A DNA stretch of 64,000 bases, taken from NCBI GenBank assembly GCA_964007475.1, contig OZ023273.1, forward strand, positions 64,056,108 through 64,120,107, given 5' to 3'. Positions within the stretch are counted from its first letter, which is position 1. Each line of letters starts with the position of its first letter. Shown here piece after piece: positions 50,148 through 61,082 of the stretch. The position numbers and the translations under genes are program-made. Source of the stretch: Hybos culiciformis. Its lineage: Eukaryota > Arthropoda > Insecta > Diptera > Hybotidae. The notes under the pieces were generated by a model. It had not been told where the DNA came from, made no database searches, and saw only the letters and a list, made by a program, of their open reading frames with translations.

Positions 50148-50159
50148 TCACCCTTCCTT
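50148..50159 (-). other. Polypurine tract of the retrotransposon
   Basis: On the coding strand AAGGAAGGGTGA lies immediately before the 3' LTR start TGTAGTGG. A purine run in this position primes plus-strand DNA synthesis in LTR retroelements. Confidence 0.85.
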
Positions 50160-50390
50160 GAGTGAAAATTAAAATTTGGTTAGTTTTGAAATTAATTTTT
50201 TCTTTTGATTAAAATAATGTATCGCTGTTACATTATTCGAAAAAAAATTTTATTTATGAACTACGAAATGAATGTAATAATGTGTTTACATTATGAAATG
50301 GTTGAATTCAAATTTTTATTTTTAAAAAAAACAAGAAATATATATATTTAAGTTTTAAGTTAGGAAAAATTGCTTTTATATGGCATTTAT

Positions 50391-53300
50391 TTATTTAATA
50401 GAATTAACTCCGAATGCTGGTTTAATTCGATCTACGTTGATTGTGACAGTTTTGTTTTTGATTTCGAGAACAAAAGCATTTCTTAAACGTCTAACTACCT
50501 TGTACGGTCCGTCATAAGTAGGTGTTAGTGAAGGTTTGATTTTATCGTTTCTAACCCAGACGAAATCGCATGAATTGAGTTCTTTTGGTACGAAAATTTC
50601 GACTTTCCTATTTGTTCTAGTTGGAGTAGGAACTAGGTTTTGCATAACATTTCTAAGATTAGTTATAATTGTATCTGTATCATTTAAATTATTGTTTGTG
50701 TTAGGTTCGACGAAAAATTCACCGGGTAGACAAATTGTCTGGCCATACACCATTTCGGCTGGTGAACACTTAAGATCTTCCTTTACTGAAGCGCGGATTC
50801 CTAACAAGACTATTGGTAGTTCTAAGCTCCAATTTAAAGAATTTTGTCGTGCTCGAAGACAATCTTTTAACTGACGATGAAACCTTTCAACTAAACCGTT
50901 CGATTGGGGATGATACGGGGTTGTTCTAGTTCTGTGTACTCCTATTAAAGAGGTAAGCTCTGTGAAGAGTTTGGATTCGAATTGGGCTCCTTGGTCTGTT
51001 GTTAAAATAGAAGGACAGCCAAATCTCGAGATCCAATTTGATACGAAGCATTTTGCTACTGTTTTTGCGGTTGTATCCGAAATGCAGTATGCTTCGGGCC
51101 ATCGAGTGAAACGATCTACTATGGTAAGTATGTGTGTAAAATTGTTTGATGGGGGGAATGGTCCTACGATATCCATGTGGATATGCTCGAATCTACCTGA
51201 AGGTACTTTGAATTCGCCTGGAACTGGAGTTGTATGACGTTGAATCTTGGTCTGTTGGCACGGTTTACAAGCCTTAGTCCAATGATTGATGTCAACATTT
51301 ATTCTAGGCCAAAAGTATCGTGCCGTTATTAGTTTTCTAGTTGCACGAATGCCTGGGTGGGATATATTGTGCAGTTGTAAGAAAATAGAACGTCTTAACG
51401 AAAAGGGTATGTATGGCCGGAAGGTGCCAGTCGAAGTTTCACAAAAAATTGAGAGTTCAGGTAAAATGAGTTTTTCTAATTTCATTGAAGATTTATTTGA
51501 ATTTGAATCTTGAAGAATTTTTTGGAGTTCTGGGTCGTTTTCTTGAAGTTCTGAAATTTTTTTAAGATCGTATTGTAAAATAAGCTCTGAATTTATTTCT
51601 TCAATGCGAGATAGACTATCGGCTACTATATTATTAGTGCCTGAAATATGTTGGATGTCTGTTGAAAATTGGGAAATAAAATCTAAGTGTCGTGTTTGAC
51701 GAGGGTTTCTTTCCGTTTTTGAAGCGATTGCATTTAGAAGTGGTTTATGGTCTGTAAAAATTGTAAAATTTCTACCTTCTATTGCGTAACGAAAATGTTT
51801 GACAGCGGCATACATTGCAAGAAGTTCGCGATCAAAAGCTGAATATTTTTTCTCCGCAGGTGTTAGTTTGCGGGAGAAAAATGCTAATGGTTCCCAAAAA
51901 CTTGATGCATACTGTTGTAAAACAGCGCCTAATGCTATGTCGGAAGCGTCAGTGGTGATGCTGTATTTTACATTTTCTGCTGGGAAAACTAATAACGTTG
52001 CATTGGCCAGCGCTTTTTTTGCGTTCTCAAAAGGTTCATTCAAAGTGTCGGACCATATGAAATCTTTCTTTTTGGATTTTGATTTTCCGAAGTGAGTAAG
52101 ATGTTCATATATAGGTGCAACTATCTTAGCGATATTCGGGATAAAACGATGGTAAAAGTTAATCATCCCTAAGAATCTTTGGGCTGATTTTAAAGAGTTG
52201 GGTACCGGGAAATCTAAAATAGTTTTTACTCTGTCTTCTGAGGGTATAATGCCTTTTTGTGTGATCGTGTGTCCAAGAAATTTTAAACTGTCTACACCGA
52301 AAACACACTTAGCTAAATTAACTGTTATGCCGTATTCGTGTAGGCGTGAAAATAATAATCTAAGTTGTTTTGTGTGTGTGGTTGAGTCTTTTGATGCTAC
52401 TAATATATCGTCTATATAGACAAATGAAAAATCTAACCCTTTGCAAACTTCGTTAATAAAGCGTTGAAATGTCTGTGCGGCGTTGCGAAGACCAAAAGGC
52501 ATACGTCTGAATTCAAACAAGCCCATCGGTGTAGTCACTGCCGTTTTATAAATATCCTCTTTCGCTACTGGTATTAAATGGAATGCACGAACTAAATCAA
52601 TTTTAGAAAAGATTTTGCATCCATTTAGGTTTGTAGCGAAGTTTTGCAGGTGTGGAATTGGGTACCTATCTGGTATGGTGACTGTATTTAGTTGACGGTA
52701 ATCACCACATGGTCTCCAGTCGGGGCTATCTCTCTTTTTCACCATGTGAAGAGGAGATGAGACTGGCGAGGATGATGGTTGGCAAATTCCAATTTCAGTC
52801 ATTAACTCAAATTCTTTCTTAGCTACGTTTAGGCGAGTAACGTCTAGTCGTCTAGCACGAGATATAGGAAGAGAACCTGTTGTGTTAATGTGGTGAGTGA
52901 CATTGTGTAAAACGGGTTTGAAATAATTAGGAGCTTCGATTATTGAAGGGAATTCTCTAATTATTTGCGAAAATTCGTTATCTAACAAAAGTATTTTTGG
53001 TGTTGGAGTTTTGCTCTGAATTGAAATGGTTTTTATGTATAAGCTAGTTAAGGGGTCGATTAATCTTTTATTTTTTATGTCTACTACTAAACCGTATTTA
53101 TTTAAGAAATCGGCACCGATAATTGCGCGGTCTATGTCTGCTTGGACGAATTGGTGTATAAAGTTTCTTCTTAGCCCTAGGTTAAGTTTTAACATTTTGG
53201 AACCGAACGTTCTAATGTTTGAACCATTGGCTGCAGAAAGTATTAAGTTATCGGGTCTAGAATTTTTATGGATAGTAGGGATGACCGATAGGTCGGCACC

Positions 53301-53402
53301 CGTATCAATTAGAAATTTGATGTTATTGATATTATCTAAAATGAAGAGACGACTATTGATATTGCCACCGCTGCTCGTCGCTAAAGCAGGTTGGCATGTT
53401 AG
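50391..53402 (-). CDS. pol: Pol polyprotein: protease, RT, RNase H, integrase
   Basis: About 1003 codons in the -1 frame relative to gag. The ATG at 53195 lies after the protease active site, so translation must come from gag by frameshifting; the frame is open from 53414. The protease has [12 protein letters not shown], with DTG at 53298-53306. Numbering from the ATG at 53195: RT about 130-300 with Asp200 and YIDD at 260-263; RNase H about 410-530 with Asp416, Glu457, Asp482 and Asp526; integrase with His609/His613/Cys643/Cys646 zinc site, catalytic Asp675, Asp734 and Glu770; and a C-terminal YDGPYKVV (GPY/F module). All expected catalytic residues are present and there are no stops. Length is normal for a metavirus-type Pol. 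It copies the RNA into DNA and integrates it. Confidence 0.97.
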   Translation of the reverse strand, partial: LTCQPALATSSGGNINSRLFILDNINNIKFLIDTGADLSVIPTIHKNSRPDNLILSAANGSNIRTFGSKMLKLNLGLRRNFIHQFVQADIDRAIIGADFLNKYGLVVDIKNKRLIDPLTSLYIKTISIQSKTPTPKILLLDNEFSQIIREFPSIIEAPNYFKPVLHNVTHHINTTGSLPISRARRLDVTRLNVAKKEFELMTEIGICQPSSSPVSSPLHMVKKRDSPDWRPCGDYRQLNTVTIPDRYPIPHLQNFATNLNGCKIFSKIDLVRAFHLIPVAKEDIYKTAVTTPMGLFEFRRMPFGLRNAAQTFQRFINEVCKGLDFSFVYIDDILVASKDSTTHTKQLRLLFSRLHEYGITVNLAKCVFGVDSLKFLGHTITQKGIIPSEDRVKTILDFPVPNSLKSAQRFLGMINFYHRFIPNIAKIVAPIYEHLTHFGKSKSKKKDFIWSDTLNEPFENAKKALANATLLVFPAENVKYSITTDASDIALGAVLQQYASSFWEPLAFFSRKLTPAEKKYSAFDRELLAMYAAVKHFRYAIEGRNFTIFTDHKPLLNAIASKTERNPRQTRHLDFISQFSTDIQHISGTNNIVADSLSRIEEINSELILQYDLKKISELQENDPELQKILQDSNSNKSSMKLEKLILPELSIFCETSTGTFRPYIPFSLRRSIFLQLHNISHPGIRATRKLITARYFWPRINVDINHWTKACKPCQQTKIQRHTTPVPGEFKVPSGRFEHIHMDIVGPFPPSNNFTHILTIVDRFTRWPEAYCISDTTAKTVAKCFVSNWISRFGCPSILTTDQGAQFESKLFTELTSLIGVHRTRTTPYHPQSNGLVERFHRQLKDCLRARQNSLNWSLELPIVLLGIRASVKEDLKCSPAEMVYGQTICLPGEFFVEPNTNNNLNDTDTIITNLRNVMQNLVPTPTRTNRKVEIFVPKELNSCDFVWVRNDKIKPSLTPTYDGPYKVVRRLRNAFVLEIKNKTVTINVDRIKPAFGVNSIK

Positions 53403-54505
53403 TTTGGGGTCGCGTTATCTGTGTTGTCGCAAGTGCATTTCTTTGCTTTGTTACCGAAGGTACGATGATACCAACAAGCGCGGCTTACATTAGAATTTGA
53501 CGAAGATCTATTCCTGTTACGATTCTTATTTGGTTTAGTGTTGGATTGAGATTGATTATTTTCGTCATTAAGATTAGATCTTGAACCTTTATGATCTGTG
53601 TTGGTTCTATTACGATCTCTACTTGGATTATGATCTCTATTTGGATTTCTAAAATTTTTAAATTTGATGTCTATTCTTTCTATCATTGCTTCTAACCGAG
53701 ATAATCTCTGACCGACATCAGGATTAGGGTTTGAAATTTGAAAAATTGCAGAAGTGTGATGAGCTTCGAAGATATTGTCTGCTATAGAAGTAAGTTGATC
53801 CAAAGTTTTGTCACCAACCGAAATGATAGCTATTTTGACGACTTGAGGAAGTTTGCGAATCCAAAGATTTTTGATAATATCTTCAGTAAACGAATTGCCA
53901 GCTAATTGACGTATGGATCTTAAGATCTCTGAAGGTTTTCGATCGCCTGTGTCTTGATTGGCAAACAAAGTTTCTAAACGTTTAGTTTCTGAAACTGAAT
54001 TTCTCTCTATAAGAGCGTTTTTAATCTGTGCATATTTATTTATGGTGGGGGGATTTGATAACAAGTCAATAATTGATTCACAAGCTTCAACTGGTAAAGC
54101 TGCTACCGTGAGTGAATATTTAGTGTTATCATTAAAAATTCGATTTGCACTAAACTGTGCTTCCGTTTGGATGAACCATGTAGAAGGGTTTTGTGTCCAG
54201 AATTGGGGTAATCGGATGTTGATTGCGTTGATACTAGTGTTGTCATTCGAATTTTCAGCATTTGGAGTTGGATTCGAAGAATTTGAATTAGAATTCGAAG
54301 AATTTGAATTAGAATTCGAAGAATTTGAATTAGAATTTGAAGTATTTGAATTTGAATTAGAATCCGAAGAATTTGAAGAATTTGAATTAGAATTTGAAGA
54401 ATTTGGATTTGAATTTGAATTAGAATCCGAAGAATTTGGATTTGAATTTGAATTCGAAGAATTTGACTTTGGATTTGAGTCCGAATTAGTATTTGAGCCT
54501 GCCAT
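53399..54505 (-). CDS. gag: Gag structural protein
   Basis: 368 codons starting [10 protein letters not shown]. Residues ~4-85 are almost pure Asn/Ser/Pro repeats (SNSNSN…), an unusual low-complexity N-terminus made of a short DNA repeat. The capsid-like core follows ([20 protein letters not shown], then [14 protein letters not shown]), typical of Ty3/gypsy Gag. The C-terminus is basic and Asn-rich, then [17 protein letters not shown] at residues 343-359, a C-x2-H-x9-C-x-C finger instead of the usual CCHC knuckle. The CsRn1-type motif has C-x3-C at the end, so the last spacing is odd here. Gag assembles virus-like particles and binds RNA. The frame overlaps pol by a few codons at the slippery site. 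Confidence 0.93.
   Translation of the reverse strand: MAGSNTNSDSNPKSNSSNSNSNPNSSDSNSNSNPNSSNSNSNSSNSSDSNSNSNTSNSNSNSSNSNSNSSNSNSNSSNPTPNAENSNDNTSINAINIRLPQFWTQNPSTWFIQTEAQFSANRIFNDNTKYSLTVAALPVEACESIIDLLSNPPTINKYAQIKNALIERNSVSETKRLETLFANQDTGDRKPSEILRSIRQLAGNSFTEDIIKNLWIRKLPQVVKIAIISVGDKTLDQLTSIADNIFEAHHTSAIFQISNPNPDVGQRLSRLEAMIERIDIKFKNFRNPNRDHNPSRDRNRTNTDHKGSRSNLNDENNQSQSNTKPNKNRNRNRSSSNSNVSRACWYHRTFGNKAKKCTCDNTDNATPN
53402..53408 (-). promoter_or_regulatory. -1 ribosomal frameshift slippery heptamer CCCAAAC
   Basis: In the gag frame the codons read ACC CCA AAC TAA, so the heptamer C-CCA-AAC has the X-XXY-YYZ form and directly touches the gag stop codon (53399-53401). A one-base backward slip gives CCC AAA and enters the pol frame, which becomes open only 6 bases earlier (after a TAA at 53415-53417). 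This is the expected gag-pol expression signal. A downstream stimulatory structure was not worked out. Confidence 0.88.
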
Positions 54506-56092
54506 TTAAAATCAATATTCAATAGTTTCAATAAAAATTAAAAAAAAAATTTTATTGCAACTTTATCGATTTAAAGTAGTTACGAATTTTGTTGAACGTT
54601 GAAAAGAATTTATTAAAAAATAATATTCAAGTGTTGATAGAGTATTAATGATTAAATGATATTTAATAATGTCTTAATGTGAATGTTAATTATGAATATT
54701 TAATTGTTTCTACGCTTATATGTTATTCATACGAGAATTTATTGAATTGTAATGTGTAGCTATACAAAAAAATTTAATTGCTATAAATTTATGTATGTAT
54801 ATTATAATATAATGTTTAATTGAAAGTATATTTCAAAAATAAAATATATAAAAAAAATTTTTATTGTTAAAATTATTGTTTCTAAAAAAAAAATTTTATT
54901 TGGCTTTTATTACAAAATTGTATTGTATTACGTTTTCCAGAGAAGAAGAAAAAAAAAAAAAAAAAAATTTTTTTTTTTTTTTTTTTATTTTCTTTTTTGT
55001 TTTGTAAAAATTTTCTTTCCTCTTTTTGGTGTTTGCAATAAATTTGTATTGAGAGTTTTTATGCTTACCGAAAAAAAAAAAAACTTTTGTATTGGAAGCC
55101 CAAAAAAAATATTTGGCGTTTATAACGATTTTAAATTGTGAATTTCTATTCAAAACACAAAATTATGCAAAAAAAAAATTTTATTCCAAAATGTTTCTAG
55201 ATTTACTTAAAAAAAATTTTTGTATTGGGGACAAAAATAAAATTTTGTCGTTTATAACAAATTTATATTGAGCAGTTTTATGCTCCCAAAAATATTTTAT
55301 GTTGTAAAAAAAAAAACTTTATGTTGTAAACAAAATTATTCTACTCGTTCCTTAATTTTTATTAAAAATCCTATGATTTTTGATCAAAAAAAAAAATTAA
55401 GTATGAATTTATATAAAAAATAAATTTTTTAAATATAAAAAAAAATTTTCTTTTTTACAATATAATAATTTAATAAACAAAAAAAAAATGTTTACGATAC
55501 TTGTCAAAAACTGATGTTGTAACTAGTATGATGTTGTTGAAGTATGATATTGAAGTATGATGTTGTTGATCTGCAATGTGATTAGACAGCTAAGTTGTTA
55601 TGTGCAGATGTTGTTGATATAATAATTTGTTGCGCTGCTAATTTTGTATACGTGACCTGTTGTTTCTTTGATGATTTCTGTTAAAAATTTTTGATGCTCT
55701 GTTAACAAAATTTTGGCGCTATTATTGGGAACAATGGTAATCCAACAAAGAATAATTTTTTTTTTTTTTTTTTTTTTATATAAAATAGAGAAAAAAAAAT
55801 GGATGATAATTTCTTTCTTCTATTTTTTTATTATTTTTTTTTTTTTTTATTTTATGAAGTTCGACGAGGTTCTGTACCTACGTCGCTTTTTGAATTTTAT
55901 ATTTTATTTTTTGATGGTTTTTTAGTGAGTTCGAAAAGAGTGAGAGATCCCTGCACTCGATTCGCTTTTTGATTTGATAATTTTTGAACTTGTGTTGTAG
56001 CTGCAATTTTATTATGGATGGTCGGTTTCCTATTATGGGTTGACCGATACCAAAAAATTATTGTTGAGATTTGTGTTCTTATCGCACTGTGT
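54506..56092 (-). other. Long untranslated leader of the retrotransposon
   Basis: About 1.6 kb between the primer-binding site and gag with no supportable frame. It is extremely A/T-rich with an A-run of about 20 followed directly by a T-run of about 19 (54948-54986). Diverged copies of an AATTTGTATTGAGAGTTTTTATGCT-like segment recur about 220 bp apart (near 55040 and 55260). It is unusually long for a gypsy leader and could contain packaging or internal-initiation signals. Confidence 0.7.
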
Positions 56093-56111
56093 GCGACAGT
56101 GGGAGTCACCA
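56093..56111 (-). other. Candidate tRNA primer-binding site
   Basis: Coding-strand TGGTGACTCCCACTGTCGC begins 3 bases after the 5' LTR. TGG pairs with the CCA end of a tRNA. The first seven bases would fit a tRNA ending GTCACCA, as tRNA-Trp does, but later positions match only partly, so the primer tRNA is uncertain. Confidence 0.65.
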
Positions 56112-56114
56112 ATA

Positions 56115-56684
56115 TGGCGGTGGTGTCTCAGAAGGTTTTATTTTATATAAGCAGATTCTGCTGCTTAATTATTAATTAACCACTACCAATTTTTAGTTCA
56201 CTTCTTTTTATTTCTTTTTATATAATTTTATATTATAAACTTAATTAATTATTTCTTATTAAACTTATATTAAACTTAGAATTAACTTTTGGGAAATTGT
56301 CCCACACAAAATATTTTTATTTTGTAGAAATTAATTTAAAAAAAAAATTAAACTATTAATTAATTTTTTTTTTGTTCACTAGAATATATCCTCGTATGAT
56401 TGATATTATATTGAGATAAATTCTTGATTCCGTTTTTTTTTAATACTTTTTATCGAATCTTAATTTAAAATTTATTTTTTTTAACTTTAGACTTTTCACG
56501 TTCAACCTTCGGCAAGAACTCGTCTTACTTTTTTATTCTTCCTTTTATCAAAGTTAATGTGTGTTTCGGAATTGGAGTGGGCGCCGGTTTTATTGTTGGC
56601 TTCACATCCCTAAGTCGTGCACTACTTTAGGCTGCACAGCCAACTCAAAAAGGCTACCTAGTAGAATGTAGTGTTGCCACTACA
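56115..56684 (-). repeat. 5' LTR (570 bp)
   Basis: Contains the promoter for the - strand element. It reads the same as the 3' LTR throughout, including the A/T homopolymer runs, which usually diverge first. TATA follows as the target duplication. Confidence 0.97.
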
Positions 56685-56688
56685 TATA

Positions 56689-57221
56689 TTTCAAGCCCAA
56701 CAATGCGTGTAATGTCCAATTTTTTTTTTAAATAAATGTACCTTACCTAAGGTAGATTCACCTAAAATTTAAATGAATTTTATTTTTATTCATTAATAAA
56801 AATTATAAAATAAATTGCAACTAAGACTCGCAACGTTATTATGGATGAATTAAGCACATTTTTATGATATCCCATTTATTTATGCAAATTTTAGAGTAAA
56901 TGAATTCAAATTTTTAATTTAGAAATATTTAATTTTGTGTTGTCATTTATAAAAGTAAAAAAAATTTACTTTATGGATTAAATATACGTTTAAGAAGATA
57001 AATTTATGCTTTAAAAAGCTAAAAAAATAACTATGGCAATTGAATCATTGGCTTACGAATGAAATTATTATTTTTAATATTTTTTGCTCTATTTTCGTTC
57101 TGTGGAATATTATGTATGTTCCAAATACTTTGCATAAAAAATATATTCATTAAAATCTTCTTATCAATAGATATTCATACATTCCACAATTTTACCTTAA
57201 AATAAATTAAAGTGTTTTAAG
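56689..57221. other. AT-rich non-coding stretch
   Basis: Separates the retrotransposon from the exon pair that follows. Nothing recognised. Confidence 0.5.
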
Positions 57222-57558
57222 TTCGCGTTGAATCCACAAATGTTCACAAAGCTTCATACCATGCTGGAAGTTCAACTGACCTTCATTCAGTTCATCCAAT
57301 ATCAAATTGTTTTAATTATCCTGATGGGTTCATTGAGATTAAGTACTAGAAATTTTTTCACACATATGATTTCAAAATTATATAAAAAGAAAAAACATTT
57401 TAAGCATTAGACTCACAGACATGGTACAAGTATGCATTGAATTTGAGGAAAAACGAATATCTCAGATGATTAGGAATTTTAATTCTTGTATAACATCAAA
57501 AGAAAAAAAGAAATTAGAGAAATTCTATCCAGAATTTGTTAAAATTTATGAAAGATAA
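57222..57558 (+). CDS. Candidate terminal exon pair of an unidentified + strand gene
   Basis: Exon A (57222-57342) follows an AG and encodes RVESTNVHKASYHAGSSTDL then HSVHPISNCFNYPDGFIEI. A 68-base intron (57343-57410, GTACTA…GCATTAG) leads to exon B (57411-57558), LTDMVQVCIEFEEKRISQMI then RNFNSCITSKEKKKLEKFYP and EFVKIYER, ending TAA. The join is in frame and the intron has a typical insect size. The stop overlaps AATAAA (57558-57563), a possible poly(A) signal. Exon A starts in phase 1, compatible with 15404-15515. Composition is GC-richer and protein-like. I recognise no domain. The charged C-terminal tail looks helical. The retrotransposon sits 537 bp upstream in antisense orientation. 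Confidence 0.5.
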
Positions 57559-57563
57559 ATAAA

Positions 57564-60500
57564 ATATAGGAAAAATATTTTTCCATTAGTTGTATTTTTC
57601 TGTTTACCTTTTAAAGCGAAAAGGACATTTAATTCCCAAATGTATTATTTCTATAATATATATTTTTTATTGCACGGAATGCTTTAGAATTTAATTACAG
57701 CCAGTAGTAATATAAAAATATCTTAAAGATTGATTTTATTTAAAAAAAATACGAAAAGAAAAACATGAAAATAATTTTTTAAATATTTAAGTTCAATGAA
57801 GGCAAATCAAAACATCGAATTTAATTTAAACTTAAATCACTTAACTTACATCAAAGTTAAGAGATTTAAAGTCGAATTTTAATGAAATTTTTTCTTAGAA
57901 CGTTTTAAAAATTCATCAAATTATATTTAACTATTTACTAACTAAGTTTAATTTAATAATTCTTCTAAATTCATAACAAAAAGAACAAAATACATCTGAG
58001 CCTGTTTAGCTCGGATGAAAAAATATTGAAACTTGGTATTTTTTTTAAGGAATTTCCTTAAAAAGTTAAACTCATATTTTCGATAAATATCATAATAAAT
58101 ATAGCATAAGTAAAATACTTATATTATGTTATATATATTTGTCTCATCAAGTATATATTGTGTGATAAATACATAAATATCAAACTCTATTCACATAATA
58201 TCCGGCCGACATTTTTTCAAGTTAATTTTTTGTCTTTTATCGTTAAAAATAATTATATTGCACGCGTTATCTTAATAAATCAAAATAAAAATTAAATTTT
58301 TTTCACATGTTGAATTCTAAATATCAAAATAAATATTTTTAAGTGCGTGCAAATGAAATAAAAACACATAAGAATAATTTATAATTTTTACGGTAGTAAA
58401 AATAAAATTATCAAAAAACAAGGAGAATTTTAGCGGATACTTTTTGTGAAAATTCTCTAAAAAAGTATTAAAAGTATATAAAAATACATAAACATATGTG
58501 TAAAATGTAAATAGGTACATTATACATAAATGTATTTGTATAATATATTTAATATATTAATTTAATTTTCGTTTCGGTTTTCTTCTTTAATGTTCTAAGG
58601 AACTATAAATTATTCTTTATTATTAATGTTTATACAATTTACAAAAAAAATAAAAAGAATATAATATTGTTTTTTTTAAGGTGTTTTTAAATATTAAACA
58701 GAAGAAAAAATATTGAAAATTGCTCTCCAGATAATTTTGATATAATTAACCTGAGAGTTGTAATGGCCAAAAAGTTAGCATTAAAAATATTTTATATACG
58801 TATTTATTCAAAATTCTCAATTCGAGTAGAATAAACCGTGACGCTATCTTGGACTAAATGTACTGTACAATTTAGTACACCGTCAAGTGCGAACAATTTT
58901 TGATGAGTTGACACTTACTCAGTCACTATAATTACTCGTCACTCGACGCCAAATGAAAACAAGGCTTAAGCTTCAATATACTTATACTGTTTATTAGTTT
59001 TACGAGATGTATATTTTAAAAAAGACTTTTTTAGCTTTTTTCTATATATTTAAAGAACTTTTAATTTTTTTTTTACTACAATACAATTCCTTTTTTTTAA
59101 CACTTTAAATAACATTATTTGTATAAATTACAATTTCGACGTTTCAGTTAAGTTTTCTTTTTTATTCTATAATAGCTATAATATATCTCTATACCAGGGA
59201 CGAATCCTTCATATATTGAACGTATTGAGTGCTTCCGTAGAAATAATTTTAATATTTAACAAAAAAGAATATAGGTTAAAATTTAAATAATGCATTCAGA
59301 ATGAGTATTCAATAGGAATTACCTCTATATTACGTTTTATTTACAATACATCTTTCTATACGCTTTCTAATATTAAGAATGCAAAAATTTAATTCATTAT
59401 TATGATCACAAAAATATCCCATTCAAAGAGAATTTCAGTATTGATTTTATTGATCAGATGTCGCTTTTCAATACTGAAATTCTGTACTAATGGAAAAATT
59501 TTTGAAATCATTATTTTTAGTATGGAATTTTTATTAACGGCTAAATTTCATAACAGGCGTTAAACTAAATTTCAATGTAGCGAATAATGATGTTAAATTA
59601 TGCATTCTTAATAATATGAAAGGGATAGGAATTAAATTTGCTAAATAGCAGAGACACTAAATTTATCGTCTAAAAAACAATAGAATGTAGGAAAGGGAAT
59701 TATGTATAAGAATAAGAATAATGAGTAAAAGAAATTCATTATTTGCGCTAAAAAGTATACTAATTTTATTTTTTTTGTGATTATACAATAAAACGATTTA
59801 ATTTTTAGATATTCAAATAGGTAATTCAAATTAAAAATTTTTTTCTAAAGTAAAAAATATTCGGATCAATTTTGTAATAAACATTATATGTATGTACCTA
59901 TGTTAACTTCAAAATAATTAAAATGAACCTATGTATTTCAGAGCATTTCAATATCTTGCCCTATTTAATACTGTATTATTTGTAAGCCTAAAAAGCATTA
60001 AAATCTACTAGTGTGCTTCCGATATTGAAAAACTCACGCTTCGTGCCTGCTCTATAACTATATATTCTATTTTAAAATTATAGTTTGGATAACTTAATTT
60101 GGAATGCAAATATTTGAATAATTATATATTCTTCTATAAAATTCCAGGGTCACAAAATTGTATTTAATATCCGCAATAAATAGCTTCAACATTTTTTTTC
60201 TGTTTTCATTTCAAAAGAAAATATGCGGATTGTATTAGTGAATTTCATTAAATTCTTGAATTAAATAAAAAAAAAAAAAAAAAACTTAATGACAGCATTA
60301 TAATAATAAAGAACAAAAAAAAAACTTCGTGAGACATTCCACAGCATAGACAAAAAATAGACACATAAATATTTTGCGATATATAATTTTATTTAAATTT
60401 TTAGTCTGAACTGTTTTTTTTGGGGCTTGTCTTTTTTGTACTGTGAATTTTCTTCCCCCTTTTGACAAATAATATAAATTGTCTTTTATTGATTTTTAAG

Positions 60501-60957
60501 ATTGCGTGTAGAACTTTGGAAGTTTTTTTTTGTTTCATTTAAAAAAAAAAAGTTTTAAAATTTATTCAACACTCTTACATACCTTCACATAAGAAATTTT
60601 TTATAGTTTTTTTTTTTTTTTTTTTTTATTAAAAGTTTTGATTACTTTTGATTTTAACGTGTTTTTAATGTGACATTAGAATAACTTTTTTATTGCAAAA
60701 AAAATAAATTTTAATGTTCTTTTAAATTTAATTAAAGATTTTTTTTTATTTTTCACATTTCCAAAAAGTTCGTAGAAAATGATTTACCTATGAATGTTAT
60801 TATACTTTTAAAAGAAAAAAAAATTATTAAAATATTAATATAATCGATATTTAACAAATTTTTTCCAACTAACTAATTTTGATCAGAATATTTAAAAAAA
60901 ATTTGTAAACAAATAATGTTTATATTTACAAATTATTTATACCTTTGGTTGGTTGAG
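57564..60957. other. AT-rich non-coding stretch
   Basis: Contains a near-perfect 24-bp palindrome ACTAAATGTACTGTACAATT (plus TAGT) at 58853-58876. It also holds a possible 40-base micro-exon at 59942-59981 with TTTCAG acceptor and GTAAGC donor, reading AFQYLALFNTVLF. Neither is strong enough for a gene call. Confidence 0.45.
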
Positions 60958-61082
60958 AACTTCTAATACCCAAAGTGGTAATTTTACAACGTCATTCTTT
61001 AGCCGAAGTGATAGTGAAATAGATCAAAGGTCGGTTCGGTCAGACAGGCATAAAGATCTTTTTTCATTTTTGATGAAAACGG
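60958..61082 (+). CDS. Candidate internal exon of an unidentified gene
   Basis: An open segment reading TSNTQSGNFTTSFFSRSDSE then IDQRSVRSDRHKDLFSFLMK and TG, bordered by TTGGTTGAG on the left and GTGAAG on the right. The Ser/Arg/Asp-rich composition is very unlike the local DNA noise and resembles a phosphorylatable linker. The opposite strand has many stops. It starts in phase 2 and ends in phase 1. It lies downstream of the stop at 57558, so it is either an alternative exon of that gene or belongs to another + strand gene. The family was not recognised. Confidence 0.42.

Larger units (their letters stand above)
49578..56684 (-). mobile_element. Ty3/gypsy LTR retrotransposon, apparently intact, CsRn1-like
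   Basis: A 7107-bp element transcribed on the - strand: 5' LTR 56115-56684, primer-binding site, long leader, gag, pol, polypurine tract, 3' LTR 49578-50147. Flanked by TATA (49574-49577 and 56685-56688). The LTRs start TGTAGTGG and end CCGCCA on the coding strand. They are both 570 bp and I see no difference between them, which implies recent insertion. Pol order is protease-RT-RNase H-integrase, the Ty3/gypsy order. There is no env frame: only about 240 bp lies between pol and the 3' LTR. The C-H-C-C Gag finger and PBS start TGGTGAC suggest the CsRn1 clade (known members in Clonorchis, Schistosoma, Bombyx). This placement is my inference and needs a phylogeny. Confidence 0.95.

Noticed and set aside
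50148..50390. Possible env gene downstream of pol
   Set aside because: Only about 240 bp remain before the 3' LTR and no frame is present; the element is env-less.
53958..54531. Glu/Phe-rich + strand frame and Ile/Gln-rich - strand frame over gag
   Set aside because: Shadows of the Asn/Ser repeat at the start of gag in other frames.
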